From NCBI GenBank assembly GCA_036732755.1, contig DAINBU010000049.1, positions 1 through 36,042 of the forward strand: a stretch of DNA of 36,042 bases, written 5' to 3'. Made by a program: the position numbers and the translations under genes. The notes beneath the pieces are model-generated. The model had not been told where the DNA came from and ran no database searches. It saw nothing but the letters and a program-made list of their open reading frames with translations. The stretch is from DASRRB01 sp036732755. GTDB taxonomy: Bacteria; Planctomycetota; B15-G4; SIAN01. Shown piece by piece: positions 8,771-15,956 of this stretch. The number at the start of each line of letters is the position of its first letter. Position 1 is the first letter of the stretch.

Positions 8771-8799
8771 TTGACGGCGTCCCGCGCAGACCGCATTCT
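8771..8799 (+). promoter_or_regulatory. Possible promoter of tRNA-Thr
   Basis: TTGACG at 8771-8776 matches the -35 consensus at five of six positions. It is followed 17 bases later by CATTCT (8794-8799), a poor -10 (three of six). It sits about 55-60 bases before the mature 5' end of the tRNA. Confidence 0.35.
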
Positions 8800-8859
8800 G
8801 CGCCGTTCCTTCGCCACGCGCCGACCGCTGCGGCGCGCGGCCGCGTCTTCGATCGGCCC

Positions 8860-8934
8860 GCCAGAGTAGCTCAGCGGTAGAGCACCGCTTTCGTAAAGCG
8901 GGGGTCAAGGGTTCAATCCCCTTCTCTGGCTCCA
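8860..8934 (+). tRNA. tRNA-Thr (anticodon CGT), CCA encoded
   Basis: The 75 bases fold as a complete cloverleaf: acceptor GCCAGAG with CTCTGGC, D-stem GCTC/GAGC, anticodon stem CCGCT/AGCGG with loop TTCGTAA (anticodon CGT, reading ACG), a five-base variable loop, and T-stem AAGGG/CCCTT with loop TTCAATC. The discriminator is T and CCA is encoded at 8932-8934. The CGT isoacceptor fits the strong preference for G-ending codons in this genome. Confidence 0.95.
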
Positions 8935-8996
8935 TCCTGGAATCCCCGGCCGGGAATCCCTGGAGCGGCGGCGCGGCGCACCCTCGCCGCACGCGT

Positions 8997-9005
8997 TGCT
9001 ACCAT
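8997..9005 (+). promoter_or_regulatory. Extended -10 promoter for the enoyl-CoA hydratase gene
   Basis: TG-C-TACCAT forms an extended -10 with four of six matches, including T1, A2, A5 and T6, and is followed by CCCCCG. Transcription would begin near 9012, 25 bases before the ATG. No -35 hexamer is visible, which is normal for extended -10 promoters. Confidence 0.4.
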
Positions 9006-9036
9006 CCCCCGGATTCATTCCCGGCCGGAGCTGCCG

Positions 9037-9864
9037 ATGACGCAGGATCCGACGGGGCAGGGCCCGCCGCGCGACGGCGCGGCCCCCCTCGTCCGTTACG
9101 ACGTGCGCGACGGCGTCGCGACGCTCACGCTCGACGCGCCTCCGGTCAACGGTTACAGCCACGAGATGATGCGCGCTCTCGACGAGCGCATCCTCGCCGC
9201 GCGCTTCGACGACGCCGTCCACGTCCTCGTCCTCACCGGCGCCGGCGACAAGTTCTTCTGCGCAGGGGCCGACGTCTCGAAGCTCGCGGCCATGACGCCG
9301 GGCTTCAAGTACCACTTCTGCCTGCACGCCAACGAGACGCTGCTCCGGCTCGAGCACACGCCCAAGCTCACCATCGCGGCGCTGAACGGCCACTGCGTCG
9401 GCGGCGGCCTCGAGGTGGCGCTCGCGTGCGACCTGCGCGTCGCGCGGCGCGGCGGGGGGAAGACCGGGCTGCCCGAGGTCGCGCTCGGAGTGCTCCCCGG
9501 GACCGGGGGGACCCAGCGCCTCGCGCGGCTGCTCGGCCCGGCGCGCGCGCTCGACCTGATGGTGACGGGGCGGACGTTCGACTTCGAGGAGGCGGAGCGG
9601 CTCGGCATGGTGAACCGCATCCTCGACGCGGACGGCTTCGCGGCGCGCGTGGCCGAGTTCGCGCGCGAGTACGTGCCGCCCCGGAAGGCGTCGCTCGCGG
9701 TCGGCCTCATCAAACGAGCGGTGCAGACCGGGGCGGGACTCCCGCTGGAGAGCGGGCTGGCGCTCGAGCGCGAGCTGCAGGCGAGGCTGTTCGCCTCGGC
9801 CGACTGCCGCGCCGGTCTCGACGCGTTCCTGCAGAAGAAGACGGCGACGTTCACAGGTCGATGA
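9037..9864 (+). CDS. Enoyl-CoA hydratase/isomerase family protein
   Basis: A 275-residue crotonase-fold enzyme, probably a soluble trimer or hexamer that adds water to 2-enoyl-CoA. The oxyanion-hole regions are FFCAGADVSKL (about residues 73-83) and HCVGGGLEVALACD (119-132). The two Glu residues matching the catalytic pair of classical hydratases are both present: E126 in GGGLE and E147 in LPEVALG, followed by GTGGTQRL. This favours a true hydratase over an isomerase or decarboxylase. The ATG at 9037 has GGAG six bases upstream. The TGA overlaps the ATG of the transporter gene (ATGA at 9861-9864), so the two are translationally coupled, although no metabolic link is obvious. Confidence 0.9.
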   Translation: MTQDPTGQGPPRDGAAPLVRYDVRDGVATLTLDAPPVNGYSHEMMRALDERILAARFDDAVHVLVLTGAGDKFFCAGADVSKLAAMTPGFKYHFCLHANETLLRLEHTPKLTIAALNGHCVGGGLEVALACDLRVARRGGGKTGLPEVALGVLPGTGGTQRLARLLGPARALDLMVTGRTFDFEEAERLGMVNRILDADGFAARVAEFAREYVPPRKASLAVGLIKRAVQTGAGLPLESGLALERELQARLFASADCRAGLDAFLQKKTATFTGR

Positions 9865-11945
9865 GCGAAGAGAAAGAACGCGGCGCGAGCGAGCCGGAGA
9901 CCGACCGGGAAGCCGGTCCCGACGACGCGCTTCCGCTGAAGAAGCGCGTGCGCCACCTGCTGATCGGGCGGCCGCGCGACCTGCAGGACAAGTCGCTCTA
10001 CCGTCACCTGTCGCTCGTCGCGTTCCTCGCGTGGGTCGGGCTGGGGGCCGACGGCCTCTCGTCGTCGTGCTACGGTCCCGAGGAGTCGTTCAAGGCGCTC
10101 GGCTCCCACGCCTATCTCGCGGTCGGGCTCGCGATCGCGACCGCGCTCACCGTCTTCCTGATCTCGTCGGCCTACGGCCGCCTGATCGAGAAGTTCCCCC
10201 ACGGCGGCGGCGGCTACGTCGTCGCGAGCAAGCTGCTCGGCCCGAAGATCGGCGTGGTCTCCGGCTGCGCGCTGCTGGTCGACTACGTGCTGACGATCAC
10301 GGTGTCGGTCGCCGCGGCGGGGCGCGCGCTGCGCGACCTGATCCAATTCTCCGACGCGTGGGTCCTCCCGGTCGACATCGGCCTGCTCGTCGTGCTCACC
10401 ATCCTCAACCTGCGCGGCGTGAAGGAGTCGGTCGTCGCGCTCGCGCCGATCTTCCTCGTCTTCGTCGTCTGCCACGTCGTGCTGATCGTCGGCGGGATCA
10501 TCGCGCACGTCGGACAGGCGTCCGAGCGGGTGCACGAGCTCTCGACGTCGTTCCGCGGGGACTGGAATCGGGCCGGATTCGGCTTCGCGGGAATGGTGAT
10601 CCTCTTCCTGCGCGCCTTCTCGCTGGGCGGCGGCACGTACACCGGGATCGAGGCCGTCAGCAACAGCATGGCGATCCTGCGGGAGCCGCGCGTGCAGACG
10701 GCGCGCTCGACGATGCGCTACATGGCGATCTCGCTCGCCTTCACCGCGTCGGGGCTGCTGCTCTGCTACCTGCTCTGGGACATCCATCCGATCGAAGGTC
10801 AGGGCAGCAAGACGATGAACGCCATGCTCGCCGAGGCGTTCTTCGCGAAGTGGCCGGGCGGGCGCGTCCTCGTCTCGCTGACGCTCATCTCGGAGGCGGC
10901 GCTGCTGCTGGTCGCGGCGCAGACCGGGTTCCTCGACGGCCCGCGCACGCTCGCGAACCTCGCGGTCGACTCGTGGGCGCCGCGCCGTTTCGCGGCGCTC
11001 TCGGAGCGGCTCACCACGCAGAACGGCGTCGGGCTGATGGCGATCGCGTCGCTGGGCGCGCTGCTCTACGCCTCGTCGCAGAGCGCCGCCACGGCGGCGG
11101 GCGGCGCATCGGCGGCGGCCGGCGTCGACCCGGTCAGTCGCCTCGTCACGATGTACAGCATCAACGTCTTCCTGACCTTCACGCTCTCGATGATCTCGAT
11201 GTCCCGCTACTGGTGGCACGCCGAGCGGGAGCGGCCGAACCGGACGCGCCGGCTCGCGCTGTTCGTCACCGGCGGCCTGATCTGCTCGATGATCCTGATC
11301 GTGACGATCGTCGAGAAGTTCACCGAGGGCGGCTGGGTCACGATCGGCGTGACCGGGGCGTGCATCGTTTCCTGCCTGCTGATCCGGCGCCACTACGTCG
11401 CCGTCGCGGAGAAGCTGTCGACGCTCTACGCCGACCTCGCCCACCTCGACCTGCCCGGCAAGCCGGTCGTGCGCGAGCCCGACCCGCGCGAGCCGACCGC
11501 CGTCGTCCTCGTCTCGAGCTACGGCGGGCTGGGCATCCACACCGTGCTCAACGTGTTCCGCTCCTTCCCCGACCACTTCAAGAACCTCGTCTTCGCGTCG
11601 GTCGGCGTCATCGACTCGGGCGTGTTCAAGGGCGAGCACGCCGTCGGCGGCCTGGAGAAGCGGACCACGTCGATGCTGCAGAAGTACGTCGACCTCGGGC
11701 AGCGGCTCGGCGTGCCGTCGACGCTGCGCGTGGAGGTGGGCATCGACGCGGTCGAGGCGGCCGAGGAGCTCTGCCACGCGGTCGCGAAGGAGTTCCCGCG
11801 CTCGACGTTCTTCGCGGGGAAGGTGATCTTCAAGGAAGAGGGCGTCTTCCAACGCTTCCTGCACAACGAAACCGCCGTCGCGCTCCAGAAGCGGCTCCAC
11901 TTCGGCGGCCTCACGATGGTGATCCTGCCGGCGCGGGTGTACTGA
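9861..11945 (+). CDS. APC-superfamily transporter, KimA-like potassium uptake protein
   Basis: A 694-residue membrane protein. It has a 45-residue charged N-terminus, about 12 membrane helices (roughly residues 50-500) and a cytoplasmic C-terminal domain (about 540-694) with a universal-stress-protein-like alpha/beta pattern (AVVLVSSYGGLGIHTVL). It resembles the KimA (YdaO) high-affinity K+ transporters. D64 and Y71 in GADGLSSSCYG, and D141, Y142 and T145 in LLVDYVLT, have the same spacing as the K+-coordinating D36/Y43 and D117/Y118/T121 of KimA, and FPHGGGGYVVASKLLG is the matching family stretch. Potassium specificity is therefore inferred; an amino-acid substrate is the alternative. In Bacillus such proteins can be controlled by cyclic di-AMP, but nothing here shows that. 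The start overlaps the stop of the hydratase gene. Confidence 0.75.
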   Translation: MSEEKERGASEPETDREAGPDDALPLKKRVRHLLIGRPRDLQDKSLYRHLSLVAFLAWVGLGADGLSSSCYGPEESFKALGSHAYLAVGLAIATALTVFLISSAYGRLIEKFPHGGGGYVVASKLLGPKIGVVSGCALLVDYVLTITVSVAAAGRALRDLIQFSDAWVLPVDIGLLVVLTILNLRGVKESVVALAPIFLVFVVCHVVLIVGGIIAHVGQASERVHELSTSFRGDWNRAGFGFAGMVILFLRAFSLGGGTYTGIEAVSNSMAILREPRVQTARSTMRYMAISLAFTASGLLLCYLLWDIHPIEGQGSKTMNAMLAEAFFAKWPGGRVLVSLTLISEAALLLVAAQTGFLDGPRTLANLAVDSWAPRRFAALSERLTTQNGVGLMAIASLGALLYASSQSAATAAGGASAAAGVDPVSRLVTMYSINVFLTFTLSMISMSRYWWHAERERPNRTRRLALFVTGGLICSMILIVTIVEKFTEGGWVTIGVTGACIVSCLLIRRHYVAVAEKLSTLYADLAHLDLPGKPVVREPDPREPTAVVLVSSYGGLGIHTVLNVFRSFPDHFKNLVFASVGVIDSGVFKGEHAVGGLEKRTTSMLQKYVDLGQRLGVPSTLRVEVGIDAVEAAEELCHAVAKEFPRSTFFAGKVIFKEEGVFQRFLHNETAVALQKRLHFGGLTMVILPARVY

Positions 11946-12701
11946 GCGGGGCGACGCGCGGGCGGAGGAGAGGAGCGGACGTCGAGGGCGCGGCCTCTTC
12001 GCACGGTCCTCGCACGACGTCCGACATTGTTGCTGCGCCGCGGACGATAGACCGCTCGAGTCCAGTTCGTGGCGGGAAAGTGCATCGTGTACGCGCGTGC
12101 GTTCCGTCGTCACGAATGCGACCGGGACTCGCGAATCGCTTCAGTTCCAGATCATCGGGGTGATGTCGAGTGCGCGACGTCGACTGCTTCGGGCACGGAT
12201 CGGAATCGCATGTTCCCGTCGGTCTTGCAGCTTCGATTCGAACCTCGAGCTGGCCGACACGAGTCCAATTCCGTTGCGACTCCGACTTCGACACCGTGAC
12301 ATTTCGCCGTTTCATCGACGGGTCGTGATCACTTCGCGACGAGATCCACCACACTGACCACGAAGCGATGCGCGCCCTTGCGAGGTCGGTGCGGCGTCCG
12401 AAGGCGCAGCAATGATGTCAGGACGTCGTGTGAGGTCGTTTCGAAAACGCCGCGGGGCGAAGACCTTGTCCCGAAAGGGGCTCGCACGGCCGACAAACCA
12501 CTGACTCGATTGCGTGAACGGTCCCATTGGCCGTGCACAGCCGAACGCAGCCGCCCCCGTTCGATTGGGATCGGGCGGCGTAGTGATCCCCTTCTCGGGA
12601 CAAGGTCTTCGACCCGCGGCCGCTTCACCCGCGCCCTCGACGTCCCTCCACGCTTCCCTCGCGCCCTCGCTCGCGCGCGCCCGTCCTCGCCCTGCGGCCG
12701 C
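11946..12701. other. 756-base gene-free gap between convergent genes
   Basis: The stretch lies between the 3' ends of the KimA-like gene and the unassigned minus-strand gene. Base composition is visibly less GC-rich between about 12060 and 12600 than in flanking genes. Short open frames on both strands have no initiation signal, no biased third position and no recognisable protein. The only clear structure is the inverted repeat at 12449-12620. The final 80 bases (12621-12701) are pyrimidine-rich. Confidence 0.6.
12449..12620. repeat. REP-like imperfect inverted repeat (32/33-base arms)
   Basis: The left arm (12449-12480) and right arm (12588-12620) are reverse complements apart from one substitution and one single-base insertion. 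They share the identical 16-base core CGAAGACCTTGTCCCG. Each arm ends inward with a small hairpin of its own (CCC-GAAA-GGG on the left, CCC-GAGAA-GGG read on the right). The arms are 107 bases apart, and an inner 8-base inverted repeat (GCACGGCC at 12484, GGCCGTGC at 12529) lies between them. No target-site duplication or protein is visible. The form suits a REP/BIME pair or a small MITE. Confidence 0.6.
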
Positions 12702-13463
12702 TCACACTGTGAGGAGCGCCTGCATCTCCGGCGTCGGCGTATCCGCGACCAGCTTGAAGTCGCAGAGGCAGAGGCTGCCGTTGGAGAAGTGCGTCGTGTC
12801 GTCGCTCTTCTGGGGCCCGAACTTGAAGCAGAACCCGCAGAGCTGCGTCTCCTCGCCCGGCTGGAACGCGCCGCCCGAGACCACCGCGGCGATCAGGTGG
12901 CGGAGCAGCTTGCGGGCGACCTCGAGCGACTCACGTGGGACGCCGTGCACCTCGAAGTCGAGGTGGCCGAACTTCTCCATGCCGTGGGTGTGGACGAAGA
13001 AGGGGCGCGTGCCGCGGTCGACGTGGATGTTCACGTGGCGCAGCGGGTCGAAGGGGCGGTCGATCTCCTTCAAGACGTCCGAGGCGGCGAGCGTCGTGAA
13101 CGCGATCGGGTCGACGATGATCCCGTCGGTCATCGCGGTGATCTCGCCGGCGATCAGCAGCGCCTGGCGGACGTAGGAGAGGTCCTCGGGCTCGTACTCG
13201 GTCGCCTCGATCCGGTAGAGCCACTTCGCCTGGCGCAACTGCGCGTAGACGTCGAAGGGGAGCGCCGGCGAGAAGTCCTTGGGCTGCGGGAGCAGCTCGC
13301 GCGTGGCGTCGGCGTCGGTCTCGGCGTTGTACGGCTGCACGTCGACGTTGCCGGTGGCGATCGGGTGGCGGCGGACGACGTCGTCGACGTCGGCGGGGGA
13401 GAGCCCCGCGAGGCGCGGCGAGTGGACGAGGTAGATCACCCTCGCGGCGCGCATGGCTGCCAT
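12702..13463 (-). CDS. Uncharacterised protein with HTHG motif
   Basis: A 253-residue soluble protein that I cannot name. Its central part, RPFFVHTHGMEKFGHLDFEV (about residues 165-184), resembles the HTHG-type motif of DUF4026/DUF4261-like proteins, small regulatory or toxin-immunity-associated families, but the match is only by eye. The C-terminal part has clustered cysteines (LCGFCF, then SLCLCDF), possibly metal-binding. No membrane segment or signal peptide is seen. Two ATG codons compete, at 13463 and 13454; GGGAG lies 9 bases before the first and AGGA 8 bases before the second. It faces away from the RNase H gene, so 13464-13644 probably holds both promoters. Confidence 0.55.
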   Translation of the reverse strand: MAAMRAARVIYLVHSPRLAGLSPADVDDVVRRHPIATGNVDVQPYNAETDADATRELLPQPKDFSPALPFDVYAQLRQAKWLYRIEATEYEPEDLSYVRQALLIAGEITAMTDGIIVDPIAFTTLAASDVLKEIDRPFDPLRHVNIHVDRGTRPFFVHTHGMEKFGHLDFEVHGVPRESLEVARKLLRHLIAAVVSGGAFQPGEETQLCGFCFKFGPQKSDDTTHFSNGSLCLCDFKLVADTPTPEMQALLTV

Positions 13464-13644
13464 CCTCGCGGCTCCCCGACCGTCGACGGTGCACGGCGCC
13501 CCGCGGATCACCGCGGCGCGCCCGGTTCCAGGGTGTCCATCGGATTCGCCCTCGCGGGCGTTGAAAGGGAAAAGCGTGCACGGCGGCGGCATGCGAGGAT
13601 GGCGCGGTCCGGCGGCCGCCGGGCGGAGCGGATGGGGAGCGGCG

Positions 13645-14322
13645 ATGGCGCAGGTGCGGAAGCTCTATCGGAACTGCAAGGTCTGGGTCGACGCGGACGA
13701 CGCCGGCCGCCCGCTCGAGGAGCGCGGGCTGGTGAAGATCCGGTACCGCAAGGACTCCCCGGAGACCTACAGCGCGAAGGTTTCCGAGGTATCCGACCTC
13801 GATCCCGCTGCAGAAGCAGCCTCGAAGAGTGCGGAAAGTCGCGGCGAGGGCGCGGCGCCGGCCCCGCCGAAGCGGCCCCGCGCGCCGCGCCGGACGGCGC
13901 GCGCCGCACCCGTCGCCGCGGGCGACGCGCTGGTGATCCACACCGACGGCTCCTGCTTCGGCAACCCGGGCCCGGCTGGCGTCGGGGTCCTGATGGAGTG
14001 GAAGGGGAAGACGAAGGAGATCTCGCGCTACCTCGGCGAGGGCACCAACAACATCGCGGAGCTCACGGCGATCGAGGTCGCGCTGCAGGAGGTGAAGAAC
14101 CGCCGCGTCCCGGTCCGCATCCACACCGACAGCGCCTACGCGATCGGCGTGCTGAGCGAGGGGTGGAAGGTCAAGGAGAATCGCGAGCTGGTCGCGCAGA
14201 TCCAGGCGCTGATGCGGGACTTCGCCGACCTCGCGTTCGTCAAGGTGCGCGGCCACGCCGGGGATCCGGGCAACGAGCGGGTCGACCAGCTCGCGCGCGA
14301 CGCGATAATGAGGCGCTCGTGA
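13645..14322 (+). CDS. rnhA: Ribonuclease HI with extra N-terminal domain
   Basis: A 225-residue protein. The C-terminal 130 residues form a complete RNase HI domain that cuts RNA in RNA-DNA hybrids. Metal ligands are D101 (HTDGSCFGNPGPAG), E139 (NIAELTAIE), D162 (HTDSAYAIG) and D214 (NERVDQLA), and the H204 region (VRGHAGDPGN) matches the flexible catalytic His loop. Residues 1-52 form a small unfamiliar domain (KLYRNCKVWVDADDAG, then KIRYRKDSPETYSAKV). It does not resemble the usual hybrid-binding domain and is joined by an Ala/Pro/Arg-rich linker (53-92). The ATG at 13645 has GGAG five bases upstream. The TGA overlaps the GTG start of the thyX-like gene (GTGA), so the pair is probably co-expressed. 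Confidence 0.88.
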   Translation: MAQVRKLYRNCKVWVDADDAGRPLEERGLVKIRYRKDSPETYSAKVSEVSDLDPAAEAASKSAESRGEGAAPAPPKRPRAPRRTARAAPVAAGDALVIHTDGSCFGNPGPAGVGVLMEWKGKTKEISRYLGEGTNNIAELTAIEVALQEVKNRRVPVRIHTDSAYAIGVLSEGWKVKENRELVAQIQALMRDFADLAFVKVRGHAGDPGNERVDQLARDAIMRRS

Positions 14323-15914
14323 CCGCCGCCACGATGCTCTCCGGCCCGCCCATCGTCCGCCTCGAGAACGCCTTCGTGCGTCCCTACGAGAACGCGGTCG
14401 CTGCGGCGCGCACCTGCTACTCGTCGAAGGGGGTGCTGCGCGTCGGCGACGTGTCGGGCGACGGGCTGCCGGAGGATCAGCGGTTGAAGCGCGTCGACCA
14501 GCGCGACCGCATCGCCGAGAGCACCTACCAGGCGGGCCACCACACCACGCTGCAGCACGCGCACTTCCAATTCACGATCGACCGGGTGTCGCGCCACTGC
14601 CTCTGGTCGTTCCTGCACAGCCATCCCTTCTACAACTCCGAGCAGGTGTCGCAGCGCTACGTCACCGTCAAGGCGGGCCACTACGCGGTTCCTCCGCTGG
14701 GCGAAGAGGCGCACGCGGAGTACCGGCGGATCTGCGACGGGCTCGTCGAGGACTACCAGGCGTTGACCGAGCTGCTGACGCCGGTCGCGTCGGCCGAGTA
14801 CTTCGCGCGCTTCCGCGGGCGGCGCGCCGCCGATCCGAAGTGGAAGGGGGCGGTGCAGAAGAAGGCGCAGGAAGTCGCGCGCTACGCGCTGCCGGTCGCG
14901 ATCCACGCCTACCTCTACCACACGGTCAGCGCACTCACGCTGCTGCGCTACCACCGGCTCGCCGACCAGTTCGACACGGCGCTCGAGCAGCGGCTGCTCG
15001 TGCAGGCGATGCTCGACGAGGTGCTCAAGGTCGACCCGCTCTTCGCGCGCGTGGTCGAGGACGTGATCCCGCTCGAGGAGACGCCGGAGTACGCGGCGTT
15101 CACCGCGTTCGCCGACGCGCGCGCGCGCGGCGCCGGCGCCGAGTTCCGGCGCGAGTTCGACGCGAGCCTCGGCGGGAAGACCTCGAAGCTGGTCGGCTCG
15201 AAGCCGGGCCAGTCGGAGCTGGTCGCGCAGTCGGTGCGCGAGGTGCTCGGGCTGCCGCGCGCGGCGCTCTCCGACGTCGACGCGCTCGCGCTGGTGCTGT
15301 CGCCGGCGAAGAACCCGCTGCTCGGCGGCTCGCTCAACGTCGGCATGCACAGCAAGCTGCTGCGCTGCCTGCAGCACGCGCACTACAGCTTCAGGAAGAA
15401 GCTCTCGCACACGGCCGACTCGCAGGACCAGCGCCACCGGATGGTCCCCGCGTCGCGGCCGATCCTCGCGGCGCAGCTCGGCGACGAGCCCGACTTCGTC
15501 ACGCCCGCGCTCGTGAAGCTCGACGAAACGGCCCGGCGCCGCTTCGACGCGGCGATGGAGCGCGCGTTCGCGGGCCGGGCGCGGCTCAAGGCGCTCGGCG
15601 CGAGCGAGGAGTACTCGCAGTACGTCCTGCCGAACGCCGTCTCGATCCGCTTCACCGAGTCGGCCGACCTGCTCTCGCTCCACCACAAGCTCGTGTCGCG
15701 CCTGTGCTACAACGCGCAGGAGGAGATCTTCGCGGCGAGCCTCGACGAGGCGCAGCAGATCGCGGAGGTCGACCCGCTCATCGGCGCGCACCTCGGCGCG
15801 CCGTGCCTGCTGCGGCTGCGCGCCGGCGTCACGCCCTACTGCCCGGAGGGCGACCGCTATTGCGGCGTCCCGGTCTGGAAGCTCGCGGTCGCCCAGTACG
15901 AGCGGACCATTTGA
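14319..15914 (+). CDS. thyX: ThyX-family FAD-dependent thymidylate synthase, duplicated domain
   Basis: A 531-residue protein, about twice the usual ThyX length (210-250). ThyX makes dTMP from dUMP with methylene-tetrahydrofolate, FAD and NADPH. Two ThyX-like halves are visible. The first (about 70-120) has HHTTLQHAHFQFTIDRVSR and ends VSQRYV, but the RHR triplet of the signature is H100-S101-H102. The second (about 340-470) has LQHAHYSF and QDQRHRM with R372-H373-R374 intact but lacks SxRY. The C-terminus carries C496, C508 and C515 (YCPEGDRYCG), as in some ThyX tails. An active site shared by both halves is inferred. GTG at 14319 has GAGG five bases upstream and overlaps the rnhA stop; ATG at 14334 has no ribosome-binding site. 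Confidence 0.8.
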   Translation: MTAATMLSGPPIVRLENAFVRPYENAVAAARTCYSSKGVLRVGDVSGDGLPEDQRLKRVDQRDRIAESTYQAGHHTTLQHAHFQFTIDRVSRHCLWSFLHSHPFYNSEQVSQRYVTVKAGHYAVPPLGEEAHAEYRRICDGLVEDYQALTELLTPVASAEYFARFRGRRAADPKWKGAVQKKAQEVARYALPVAIHAYLYHTVSALTLLRYHRLADQFDTALEQRLLVQAMLDEVLKVDPLFARVVEDVIPLEETPEYAAFTAFADARARGAGAEFRREFDASLGGKTSKLVGSKPGQSELVAQSVREVLGLPRAALSDVDALALVLSPAKNPLLGGSLNVGMHSKLLRCLQHAHYSFRKKLSHTADSQDQRHRMVPASRPILAAQLGDEPDFVTPALVKLDETARRRFDAAMERAFAGRARLKALGASEEYSQYVLPNAVSIRFTESADLLSLHHKLVSRLCYNAQEEIFAASLDEAQQIAEVDPLIGAHLGAPCLLRLRAGVTPYCPEGDRYCGVPVWKLAVAQYERTI

Positions 15915-15956
15915 CGGGCGTTCCGGGCCGCGTCAGCGCGCGCATGCCGGACCTTT

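Noticed and set aside
9153..12113. A minus-strand frame of 986 codons opposite the hydratase and KimA-like genes
   Set aside because: Basic, low-complexity product without motifs; it is the shadow of the plus-strand genes.
11911..12354. A 147-codon minus-strand frame in the gap after the KimA-like gene
   Set aside because: No start signal, no third-base bias and no recognisable protein; composition is that of non-coding DNA.
12449..12620. The inverted repeat as a transcription terminator
   Set aside because: The arms are 107 bases apart, too far for an intrinsic terminator, with no T-run. Only the small hairpins in each arm could act that way.
12449..12620. The repeat as part of a CRISPR array
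   Set aside because: There are only two copies, and they are in inverted, not direct, orientation.
12378..14318. Upstream continuation of the ThyX frame, about 650 codons
   Set aside because: It crosses the REP-like repeat, the antisense of the HTHG gene and the RNase H gene in another frame; GTG 14319 has a proper ribosome-binding site.
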